A stretch of DNA of 6,119 nt from Thermoplasmatales archaeon UBA582 (GCA_002502705.1 DAQB01000021.1:1-6119); one strand, 5' to 3'. Positions 1-6,074 are shown, numbered from the stretch's first letter. Numbers and translations are program-made. Notes: a model not told the origin generated them from the sequence alone.

Positions 1-3
1 TTC

Positions 4-25
4 AAGGAGGTATCCTTTTTCTTTT
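4..25 (+). terminator. possible weak hairpin terminator at left edge
   Basis: A 5-bp stem (AAGGA at 4-8, TCCTT at 13-17, loop GGTA) runs directly into a T-rich tract ending at 25. It could end a plus-strand transcript from beyond the left edge. No such gene can be seen in the window and the stem is short, so this is a weak call. AAGGAGGT at 4-11 also reads as a Shine-Dalgarno sequence, but no start codon lies at a useful distance. Confidence 0.2.
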
Positions 26-56
26 CATGAATTTTCTATTCATGGTTTATATTTAC
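26..56. promoter_or_regulatory. inverted repeat beside a TATA-like box
   Basis: CATGAAT (26-32) and ATTCATG (38-44) form a perfect 7-bp inverted repeat with a 5-base spacer. It is followed by TTTATATTTAC (46-56), which on the minus strand reads as a TATA-like box. Read leftwards, a start site about 25 bases past the box would fall at the far end of the repeat, so the palindrome would sit between box and start site, where an archaeal repressor could block transcription. The gene it would serve would lie left of the window: minus-strand frames starting at 43 or 28 stop at position 2. The palindrome is seen directly; its role is inferred. Confidence 0.35.
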
Positions 57-112
57 ACGTACTTCTGTACACTATCACTATACAGTTACCAGAGATGTAA
101 TTACAGTAATAT

Positions 113-1300
113 TTATTCCTTCGATGTGAAATTTTTTCTGAAAAGATAATAATAAAGTAACGGGTCAAATATTGTTACGATTCCGCCAATAAGCGGCGGA
201 TATACAATATTCATAGCAAGCAGGCTTCCAGCTGCAGGGGGTGAAGCTGCAGAAAAACCTGACCTCGCCATTGATGTTGCGCCGGAGGTTGTAGCCCTCT
301 CTGATTCATCCACTATGCCCATCGCGAATGATTGCCTCACCGGGACAGCTCCCATCTGCATCCCCTGCCTTAGGACGTAAAAAACTGATGCAAAGATCAG
401 AAAAGGACTAAGTGCAAGTGCGATGAGTGAGACGGATGAGATAATTCTCGTCCATATAATAGAAGTCAGTTCTGCTTCTGGTCGTAATATTCTGGGCAGG
501 ACAATCATTACTAACAGAACAAAAATGTTTGAAAGGCCAAAGATTATCCCTATTTCGCCCGATGATATCCCATATCTCAGATGAAACCATAGCGAAAATA
601 TTGGTGATATAAAACCCGTGCCTATCCCGCTTGGGACAGTTGGCAGTGACAGTCTCAATATTTTCTTCCAGGAAAGATCAGGGAGTATGTGTTTGCTTCT
701 AATGCCATTGTCTTTGAGGAACACCGAGATTACTAGCCCAAAAAATCCCAGTATTCCTGCAAGATAAAAGAGATTGTAGACGTTTATCCTTTGGGACTCA
801 ACTAAGTCTATGAGAAAAGATCCTGCGCTGGCTGCCATTATTCCAATGGCAGAAGCCAAAGAGAGGACTTTGGAGAAATTCTTTCTCTCCGTGAACTCTG
901 TAACAAGTGCTGTCTGCACTGCACCAAAAGGCCCACCAGAACCTATTGGGCCACCACCTGATCCAGTGAATCCTCCTATTCCACTAAGAAGCATAAGCAC
1001 AAAAATGTCTTTTGAACTGAGAAAAAGAAGGGATGAAAGCGAAAACATGAGAAAAAGTCCTGCCAGAACAAGCTTTCTCCCATAATGGTCGGCCAGCATT
1101 GCGAGCAGAAATGTAAGCATTGCACTGATGATTATTGCGCTACCAAGAATGACTCCTATCTCAATCAGGGAGTACCCAAGATGATTAAGATATAGACTGA
1201 GTAAAACGTTAAGGAAACCATAGCTGAAGCTTAACAATGCACGGGCAGATATGATATTTGCAAGATTTCTTCCCTTTTTATCTACAGACATTGGTTTCAC
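113..1300 (-). CDS. major facilitator superfamily transporter
   Basis: A 395-residue integral membrane protein with about twelve hydrophobic helices in two groups of six (roughly residues 17-195 and 220-387), the usual size and plan of a major facilitator (MFS) secondary transporter. The loop after helix 2 carries motif A as LADHYGRK (69-76). Helix 4 is unusually rich in glycine and proline (109-126). The C-terminal half has the typical ERATTSG segment (334-340) before helix 11. Substrate cannot be told; drug, sugar or metabolite export by proton exchange are all possible. The longest start is GTG at 1300; ATG at 1291 gives a protein three residues shorter. The TATA-like box at 1326-1334 lies about 30 bases before the GTG, which favours it for a leaderless mRNA. 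The gene is divergent from the one at 1352, which may regulate it. Confidence 0.9.
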   Translation of the reverse strand: MKPMSVDKKGRNLANIISARALLSFSYGFLNVLLSLYLNHLGYSLIEIGVILGSAIIISAMLTFLLAMLADHYGRKLVLAGLFLMFSLSSLLFLSSKDIFVLMLLSGIGGFTGSGGGPIGSGGPFGAVQTALVTEFTERKNFSKVLSLASAIGIMAASAGSFLIDLVESQRINVYNLFYLAGILGFFGLVISVFLKDNGIRSKHILPDLSWKKILRLSLPTVPSGIGTGFISPIFSLWFHLRYGISSGEIGIIFGLSNIFVLLVMIVLPRILRPEAELTSIIWTRIISSVSLIALALSPFLIFASVFYVLRQGMQMGAVPVRQSFAMGIVDESERATTSGATSMARSGFSAASPPAAGSLLAMNIVYPPLIGGIVTIFDPLLYYYLFRKNFTSKE

Positions 1301-1325
1301 TGCCTACTTTTAATTATTCTTTGTA

Positions 1326-1334
1326 CTTTTTATG
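1326..1334 (-). promoter_or_regulatory. TATA-like box for the MFS gene
   Basis: On the minus strand this reads CATAAAAAG, centred about 30 bases before the GTG start at 1300 and 39 before the alternative ATG at 1291. No convincing Shine-Dalgarno sequence precedes either start, so a leaderless or short-leader mRNA is likely. The same AT block could be read as a weak plus-strand TATA box about 22 bases before ATG 1352, so the two divergent genes may share this short promoter region. Confidence 0.4.
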
Positions 1335-1351
1335 TTAATTTATTCGGCGCT

Positions 1352-2344
1352 ATGAGTCACACTTCAACGGAGATTTATCGAAAAGCCATATATACAATAA
1401 TCCATTGTATAACGATGCTTGTAAAGGATGTGGATAAGAAGCTTGACATGCGCCTCGTCTTAAGATTGCGGCAAAACAGTGAGCTTTTTAACGCACTATT
1501 GGATCTCAAGGTGAAAATGCCAGTTTTCATCTTCCCAAAAAATGATGAGGTCTGGATGGCGACCTATTTCTCAAAAAATATAGTCAATTCAAAAATTGGG
1601 ATTCTTTTAAAGAGGTTCAATGCCGTTGAGCTAGAGGATTCATTCATTATTGATAGCAGAATAAATAATGTAAAGGATCTTGCCGTCATAGACAAGCTGA
1701 TGAATATACCCTCATTCATCGTTAATAGATCTGATATGAGTTCTGGTTACATGAATGTTTATGCGAGGTTTCACAGTAGCCATCTAGAAGACGTCTCAAA
1801 TCTTCTTGCCGAATACACGATGGATACAGAAAACGCCAGAGTCGAGTGGCTTGGTCCAAGTCGGGGAATATTACATGTCATGGATCTTATCAACCAAGAA
1901 TACCCAGTGTCTTTGATAACTTACATTATACCAATGAACGGCGAGGAATCACCTCTTCGCTCGCTGGATTCCGAAAGTATACTTGAAGTCTCAAACAACC
2001 TGACAAAGGAAGGTGGTTTCTCATCGATTTTATATTGTGATCATCCTCTTCAGGAAAAAATTGCAGGAGTCTATCCCATTTCCGAGGAACATGGCATTTA
2101 TTCAATGACGCTATTTAACCAGTACCTAAAGGATGTCAGGGACAAATCGAATGAGCAGCACATCATGAGAATAAGATTCTTCCTTAAGCCTCAAAACAAC
2201 AAATACGAGGTTACAGTCTTCCTCCCGACAGGTAGCATTTATGAATACTATTCAATCATATACAACATTGCAAGGAAACATGAAAACACAATTACTGTAA
2301 AGCATATTCTTCCTTACACGCAGGATGTATGGGAATTCATTTAG
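1352..2344 (+). CDS. uncharacterised protein, possible archaeal regulator
   Basis: A soluble 330-residue protein that I cannot assign to a family. It has no signal peptide, no membrane helix and no nucleotide-binding motif. Residues 133-195 (YMNVYARFHSS, then EWLGPSRG at 165-172, then a V-S-L-I-T-Y strand) recall the sensor-like region of Thermoplasmatales and haloarchaeal bacterio-opsin-activator-type regulators, but the C-terminal HTH_10 helix-turn-helix of that family is not visible. A weak internal repeat links 133-169 with 285-321. ATG 1352 is the longest start. ATG 1415 (residue 22) is at least as good, because a TATATATA box and an 8-bp palindrome lie just before it (1387-1411); the product would then be 309 residues. 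A T-rich stretch follows the UAG stop. The divergent MFS gene suggests a regulator-transporter pair. Real gene: fairly sure; function: speculative. Confidence 0.75.
   Translation: MSHTSTEIYRKAIYTIIHCITMLVKDVDKKLDMRLVLRLRQNSELFNALLDLKVKMPVFIFPKNDEVWMATYFSKNIVNSKIGILLKRFNAVELEDSFIIDSRINNVKDLAVIDKLMNIPSFIVNRSDMSSGYMNVYARFHSSHLEDVSNLLAEYTMDTENARVEWLGPSRGILHVMDLINQEYPVSLITYIIPMNGEESPLRSLDSESILEVSNNLTKEGGFSSILYCDHPLQEKIAGVYPISEEHGIYSMTLFNQYLKDVRDKSNEQHIMRIRFFLKPQNNKYEVTVFLPTGSIYEYYSIIYNIARKHENTITVKHILPYTQDVWEFI
1387..1411 (+). promoter_or_regulatory. TATA box overlapping a palindromic operator-like site
   Basis: CATATATAC (1387-1395) is a strong archaeal TATA box centred about 24 bases before ATG 1415. 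It overlaps a perfect 8-bp inverted repeat, TATACAAT (1391-1398) and ATTGTATA (1404-1411), with the 5-base spacer AATCC. The repeat ends three bases before ATG 1415, so a protein bound here would cover TATA box and start site together, the usual way archaeal repressors act. It supports 1415 as the real start of the downstream gene, though the site lies inside the longer frame from 1352. Autoregulation is inferred. Confidence 0.5.
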
Positions 2345-2407
2345 TTTCTTTCTTGGTTCAAGCTCCCATTAAATGTAATCTCAATGTCCGATAAGTCATG
2401 AGAAATC
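2345..2407 (+). other. short intergenic stretch, T-rich at its start
   Basis: Directly after the UAG stop at 2342-2344 comes TTTCTTTCTT (2345-2354), a plausible archaeal T-tract terminator without a hairpin. The rest shows no promoter or RNA. The frame shared with the upstream gene stays open from 2345 to a UGA at 2399-2401, then continues into the membrane-protein remnant, so any original N-terminal part of that remnant is not recognisable here. Confidence 0.35.
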
Positions 2408-2940
2408 ATGGTCCTTAACTCGTATCCCTTGATTTTTTTCGTGACCAGGATTGGTGCTTTTGCAGTCTACTCAACAAATTTTATAGCATTTTCTAAAGCG
2501 ATACCGATTCAGGGCAGTGTACATGGCATCTCAATATTAATTCGAGGATTCTTACCGCTTGTCTTGCCGAAAAAATGGCTTTTCAGAAATCTACCTATAT
2601 TTCATATGGTATTTTCGGCATTAATTATCACATCATCCATTCTTCTAAGTGACACAGTGATCTATCCGGTAGGAATCTCAATATCATAGTTATTAGGGAT
2701 GTTTACAGGCAGTTATATTTATAATCTCGAAATAACGTTGTCCAAAAACTTAAAGGATGCATCAAAATTCTTCTCTGTAATAACCGGAGTTGAATCAATT
2801 CCATTTCTAATCACTCCTATCTTAACCTATTTAACGACCAACAAGTATCTTTTTTAATCATTCTTTTGTTACTTATAGCTCTGGTTTTGATATTTGATTC
2901 CTTGCTTGTTAAGTCAAATTGCAGCAGTGAAACTTTTTGA
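2408..2940 (+). pseudogene. remnant of MFS-like membrane transporter (C-terminal half)
   Basis: The 93-codon frame 2408-2689 is hydrophobic, with helices beginning YPLIFFVTRIGAF and ILIRGFLPLVLP, and ends at UAG 2687-2689. In the same frame beyond the stop 55 more codons read as membrane protein (LLGMFTGSYIYNLE, then FFSVITGVESIPFLITPIL) up to UAA 2855-2857. There a run of six T (2850-2855) ends the frame. Restoring one T joins it to a further frame, FLIILLLLIALVLIFDSLL, that ends at UGA 2938-2940. The three pieces give about 177 residues and six helices, resembling the second half of an MFS transporter; the first half is missing. Relics of three consecutive hydrophobic segments across one stop and one frameshift are best explained by decay. 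It is not obviously a copy of the transporter at 113-1300. The last piece ends 21 bases before the next gene. Confidence 0.7.
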
Positions 2941-2961
2941 ATGTGCAGCCTATAAAGTTGT

Positions 2962-3852
2962 ATGGAAGAGAAGAAATTTAGTCTGGTCGGTGTAATAGGT
3001 TCTGGAGTTATGGGTCATGGAATTGCTCAGACGGCAGCAAAATTCGGCTATGACGTAATAATGCATGATATTGCACAGGAATTTCTAGACAATGGATTGA
3101 GGATGATAAAAGAAGGCAGATATGGTCTTGAAAGAGCTGTGAAGTCTGGAAAGATGGAGGAATCTGATGCTTCTTCAACCCTGGGCAGGATCAAAACGTC
3201 TACAAATTTAGATGATCTCAAGTATTGCGATATTGTGATAGAAGCAATAACAGAAGATGAGAAATTAAAGGGTGATCTTTTCCAGAAACTGGACAGGGTT
3301 CTGAAACCTGATGGAATAATTGCCTCCAACACGTCTGGTATAATGATAAGCAAACTTGCTTCGTACACAAAAAGGGGCGACAGGTTCATCGGAATGCACT
3401 GGTTCAATCCACCGCAGCTGATGAAGCTGATCGAAATAGTAAGAGGGCCGGAAACGTCTGAATATGTGCTGGAAAGCGTGACAAAGATGTCGATTAAGAT
3501 GGAAAAAGTACCTGTAACAGTGAACGATGGCCCCGGATTCTTTACCACTCGCTATATAGACAGCTGGCTGATGGAAGCTTTCAGGATGTTTGAAAACGGA
3601 GTTGCGGGTATTCAGGAGATCGATAAAATGTCAAAGCTCGCCTTTGGTTTTCCGATGGGGCCTTTCGAGCTTTCCGATCTCGTGGGGCTTGATACAATGC
3701 TGCACATATCCGAATACATGTTTGAGGAGACAAAGAGACCGGAATATGCTGCTCCCAGTATCCTGAAGAAACTGGTCTATTCCGGATACCTTGGGAACAA
3801 GAAGGGAAGCAAGGGTGGCTGGTACGACTATTATAAAATAGTCAAGCAATAG
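2962..3852 (+). CDS. hbd: 3-hydroxyacyl-CoA dehydrogenase (3-hydroxybutyryl-CoA type)
   Basis: A cytosolic 296-residue single-function enzyme of the usual family length. It oxidises L-3-hydroxyacyl-CoA to 3-ketoacyl-CoA with NAD+, or the reverse, in beta-oxidation or butyryl-CoA metabolism. The N-terminal Rossmann domain has the dinucleotide motif GSGVMG (13-18) and Asp36 at the end of the second strand. SNTS (122-125) supplies the active-site Ser125. GMHWFNPP (144-151) holds the catalytic His146, paired with Glu158. The C-terminal helical domain carries GFPMGPFELSDLVGLD (229-244). The Asn seen at the substrate site of many relatives (GF.VNR) is Thr196 here (GFFTTR), as in the trifunctional protein alpha subunit. 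ATG 2962 is the only sensible start, because an in-frame stop lies at 2953-2955. No Shine-Dalgarno sequence is seen; a weak T-rich box at 2933-2940 could serve a leaderless mRNA. The symbol is a family label; chain-length preference cannot be read. Confidence 0.93.
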   Translation: MEEKKFSLVGVIGSGVMGHGIAQTAAKFGYDVIMHDIAQEFLDNGLRMIKEGRYGLERAVKSGKMEESDASSTLGRIKTSTNLDDLKYCDIVIEAITEDEKLKGDLFQKLDRVLKPDGIIASNTSGIMISKLASYTKRGDRFIGMHWFNPPQLMKLIEIVRGPETSEYVLESVTKMSIKMEKVPVTVNDGPGFFTTRYIDSWLMEAFRMFENGVAGIQEIDKMSKLAFGFPMGPFELSDLVGLDTMLHISEYMFEETKRPEYAAPSILKKLVYSGYLGNKKGSKGGWYDYYKIVKQ

Positions 3853-3889
3853 AATTATTCTGGTCTTTGCAGTGAGTCAAGTTTAACCG

Positions 3890-3899
3890 TTTTTATATA
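3890..3899 (+). promoter_or_regulatory. strong TATA box after the dehydrogenase gene
   Basis: TTTTTATATA is a near-perfect archaeal TATA box. It lies 38 bases past the dehydrogenase stop and is centred about 29 bases before an ATG at 3924, the spacing expected for a leaderless start. No long plus-strand gene follows; transcription would run antisense into the 3' end of the minus-strand gene ending at 3943. A TATA box is nearly symmetrical, so it could instead fire leftwards, antisense to the dehydrogenase, but no start codon of interest lies that way. Confidence 0.45.
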
Positions 3900-3923
3900 C
3901 CTGCAACATCAAATTAATTTCTT

Positions 3924-3974
3924 ATGGGCAATTATTTGAAGATTAAGACAGTTCTTCATCCTGTGGTATTCTGA
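3924..3974 (+). CDS. possible 16-residue leaderless small protein
   Basis: ATG 3924 opens a 16-codon frame (MGNYLKIKTVLHPVVF) that ends at UGA 3972-3974. The only support is its position, about 29 bases after a strong TATA box, and the hairpin 10 bases beyond its stop. Its last 32 bases overlap the end of the minus-strand gene in antisense. The peptide matches nothing I know. It may be a chance frame inside a non-coding antisense RNA. Confidence 0.2.
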   Translation: MGNYLKIKTVLHPVVF

Positions 3975-4581
3975 CAACGTTGCAAAGATCAAATGGATCT
4001 TTTAGGGTTCTTCTGTAGAAGCGGAACTTTTCCTTTTTCGTAATACGTACACGAAAACCTTTTTCCCTTCTGATCAGGGAGATCGCATCTCTGATCATGC
4101 TTTCTGCCCGGGGAAAATGAATCGGGTCTCCAGCCAGATCTATCCTTATGGCAAAACCAAAATTTACTGTTTGTGAACGCAGTACCCTTGATGATTCAAT
4201 AATAACATTCAACTGAAATTCAAGGCCGTTAATCGATGATAATCCATGGAGTAAGCCTCTCAGGAAGGCCTTGTTATAGGTGGATTTTCTCCTTAAATTC
4301 CATGGGGAGAGCTTAATTATTAACATACTTGTGCTGTTTAAATTATCAATATTGTGCTCATCAAAAGTGCATGGATACAGTCTTTTGAAAAATGCTTTCA
4401 TGTATTCCAATCCAGCCTCATTTGTGCTGGAAATGTAAAACCTCATTCCTCCGTTTGACCTGATGACTGAAAAAGAATTCCTTTGACCTTTCTGTGGTGT
4501 CAGAAGAGATGCTCTTTCCCTGTATAATGTAAGATCTGTGTCAAATCCCTCTTCCCGGAAAAGAATTTCTGACGTTACCAT
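3943..4581 (-). CDS. uncharacterised protein resembling N-terminal part of VirB4/HerA-type ATPases
   Basis: A soluble, basic 212-residue protein without signal peptide or membrane helix. The order of segments, SVIRSNGGMRFYISS (38-52) with KRLYP (66-70), then AFLRGLLHGLSS (105-116), FGFAIRIDLAG (141-151), and an end NVVRIPQDEEL (201-211), resembles the region before the ATPase domain in conjugation or HerA-type ATPases, where a chain often runs through a vRFyi...lyP motif and an FevsiRi strand to an EL..lhhiP end. No Walker A or B motif is present, and the gene stops just where the ATPase domain would begin. It could be a stand-alone partner subunit, the remains of a larger gene, or an unrelated fold; the likeness is by eye only. 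ATG 4581 is chosen because a TATA box sits about 25 bases upstream. It lies 47 bases after cobQ on the same strand but seems to have its own promoter. Confidence 0.7.
   Translation of the reverse strand: MVTSEILFREEGFDTDLTLYRERASLLTPQKGQRNSFSVIRSNGGMRFYISSTNEAGLEYMKAFFKRLYPCTFDEHNIDNLNSTSMLIIKLSPWNLRRKSTYNKAFLRGLLHGLSSINGLEFQLNVIIESSRVLRSQTVNFGFAIRIDLAGDPIHFPRAESMIRDAISLIRREKGFRVRITKKEKFRFYRRTLKDPFDLCNVVRIPQDEELS
3984..4003 (+). terminator. 7-bp hairpin with T run, possible end of antisense RNA
   Basis: AAAGATC (3984-3990) and GATCTTT (3996-4002) form a perfect stem with the loop AAATG and end in four T. It lies inside the coding part of the minus-strand gene, so it may be chance, but for a plus-strand transcript from the TATA box at 3890-3899 it would give an RNA of roughly 80 bases. 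Confidence 0.25.
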
Positions 4582-4601
4582 AAGATTCCCGAGGCGAGGC
4601 T

Positions 4602-4609
4602 CATAAATT
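4602..4609 (-). promoter_or_regulatory. TATA box for the 212-residue protein gene
   Basis: The minus strand reads AATTTATG, centred about 25 bases before ATG 4581, in the 47-base gap after cobQ. No Shine-Dalgarno sequence precedes the ATG, which fits a leaderless mRNA. The gap also holds a doubled CGAGG (4590-4599, plus strand) with no evident role. Confidence 0.45.
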
Positions 4610-4628
4610 ACAGATACACAAGTACGAT

Positions 4629-6068
4629 TTAAGGTATTTGCCCGGAATGGGCATATGATATTAATCCGGAGAGATCAAGTGAATTTCTTACGTTTTTGGA
4701 AAGTAATTCGATCTGTTCCTCTATGTGATCGGAATAATTCCCTGTTAATTTTCTGGAAAGAAGATAACTGAGAAATTCCCTGTTTTCAAGTATTCCATGC
4801 ACATTTGTCCCGAATATGTTACCCCTTCTGGAAACAGATCCCTCCAATTCGCCGTTTACGTCAAGTAGCGGATTTTCAGCTGTTGTGACTGAGCCGTAGT
4901 GAATTTCATATCCCTTTCCTTCTGATAGTATTCCTGTTGACTGGTGAAACTTATAGGTGACTGGTTTAACCGTCTTCTTCCTTTCATAGTTCGTTTGACA
5001 TTCGAGAAGGCCCAGACCATTAACCTGTGTATCTTCGACCTCGGTACCTGTTGGTCCGCTTATTATCCTTCCAAGAATCTGATATCCCCCGCATAAACCT
5101 ATGACTTTCTTTGACCCAGAAAATTCGATTATGAGTTTGTCCAGGCCAACAGATCGAAGGAATCTTAGATCTTCCAGGACATTTTTGGAACCGGGCAGTA
5201 TGATCAGACTGCAGTTTTCGAACAGTGTTCGTATCGGGCTGGTTATATATGTAATTCCAGCGTAATAGTACAGTGAATCTATATCACTGTAATTCTCCCA
5301 GTGCGGATATTTTATCAGAAGGATTTCTGGAGACCTTCTTTCTTCCGTTAAATAATCCATCATGTCTTCTCCGGGAAGATAATATCTATGGAATGGTATG
5401 GTGCCAATTACAGGTTTTCCAGTAATGTTGTAAATCTCTTTGTTCGCCGATTCAACGAGTGAAACATCGCCGTGCATCTTGTTTATTGCAATCCATCTGA
5501 CCTTTTCGCTGTGTTTCATCAGCGAAATTGTGCCCGCAATTGATGCGTATGCTCCGCCTCTTTCAATATCTGCAACAAGAATGCCTGCAAGATCAAAATT
5601 CTCCAGCAGGAATGTGTTTGCGATGTCCCTGTCGAACATGTTAATCTCAGCGGGAGAACCGGAGCCTTCGGCTATAATTACATCAGATTCATTTGACAAA
5701 TAGTTGATTGCTTCAACTACGGCAGACTTCTCTTCATTGAGCCAATTTTCAGAGATTTCCCTGTATTTACCGGTGGCAGCGACTTTGCCCCTTAAAATAA
5801 GCATAGATCGACCATTGCCCTCTGGCTTTACAAGAACTGGATTATTGTGCCATGACGTGCTGGACCTGCATGCCTGTGCCTGGAGCCACTGGGATCTTGC
5901 TATCTCAGATCCATCATCAGCCGCAAGTGAATTGAGGGACATGTTGAATGCCTTGAATGGCCTGACGATTAAGCCAGCATTGGTAAGAATTCGGCATATT
6001 GCAGCAGCTACGGTTGTTTTACCAGCGCCTGAAGATGTGCCAAGAACCAGTATTATCGGCTTTTTCAT
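4629..6068 (-). CDS. cobQ: cobyric acid synthase
   Basis: Cobyric acid synthase (CobQ, also CbiP) makes adenosylcobyric acid by four glutamine- and ATP-dependent amidations of adenosylcobyrinic acid a,c-diamide in the cytosol, a late step of the cobalamin corrin ring. At 479 residues it is complete. The N-terminal dethiobiotin-synthetase-like domain has the P-loop GTSSGAGKTT (10-19), then PFKAFNMSLNS (37-47), EIARSQWLQAQA (55-66), EGSGSPAEINMFDRDIAN (134-151) and ADIERGGAYASIAGT (166-180). The C-terminal class I glutamine amidotransferase domain has the nucleophile Cys326 in GLCGGYQILG (324-333), GYEIHYG (386-392) and His424 in NVHG. All key residues are present. ATG 6068 puts the P-loop ten residues in, as usual. 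The next gene upstream on this strand ends within a few bases of the start, so cobQ is probably cotranscribed with it. No other cobalamin gene is visible. Confidence 0.96.
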   Translation of the reverse strand: MKKPIILVLGTSSGAGKTTVAAAICRILTNAGLIVRPFKAFNMSLNSLAADDGSEIARSQWLQAQACRSSTSWHNNPVLVKPEGNGRSMLILRGKVAATGKYREISENWLNEEKSAVVEAINYLSNESDVIIAEGSGSPAEINMFDRDIANTFLLENFDLAGILVADIERGGAYASIAGTISLMKHSEKVRWIAINKMHGDVSLVESANKEIYNITGKPVIGTIPFHRYYLPGEDMMDYLTEERRSPEILLIKYPHWENYSDIDSLYYYAGITYITSPIRTLFENCSLIILPGSKNVLEDLRFLRSVGLDKLIIEFSGSKKVIGLCGGYQILGRIISGPTGTEVEDTQVNGLGLLECQTNYERKKTVKPVTYKFHQSTGILSEGKGYEIHYGSVTTAENPLLDVNGELEGSVSRRGNIFGTNVHGILENREFLSYLLSRKLTGNYSDHIEEQIELLSKNVRNSLDLSGLISYAHSGQIP

Positions 6069-6074
6069 GTCCCA

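Noticed and set aside
4..17. Minus-strand likeness to the 3' end of 16S rRNA (GGAT then ACCTCCTT)
   Set aside because: Only about a dozen bases match, with a gap, and nothing rRNA-like lies to either side within the window.
27..149. 40-codon plus-strand frame preceded by AAGGAGGT
   Set aside because: The Shine-Dalgarno-like sequence is about 15 bases from the ATG, too far. The frame overlaps the 3' end of the MFS gene, and its Tyr- and Cys-rich product looks like chance.
2687..2689. In-frame UAG read as pyrrolysine
   Set aside because: The codon falls in a membrane helix of a presumed transporter, the same frame later breaks by a frameshift, and no pyl genes or methylamine methyltransferases are present. 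Decay is simpler.
2951..2957. TATAAAG just before the dehydrogenase start
   Set aside because: It lies only about five bases before ATG 2962. A start site 25 bases beyond would fall inside the gene, where no usable later start exists before the dinucleotide-binding motif.
3826..3843. GACTAT-N6-ATAGTC inverted repeat at the end of the dehydrogenase gene
   Set aside because: It lies in codons for the C-terminal YDYYK segment, has no T run after it, and a 6-bp repeat is expected by chance in DNA of this composition.
3048..3849. Minus-strand open frames opposite the dehydrogenase
   Set aside because: They run antisense to a complete, motif-bearing enzyme gene; their products show no domain.
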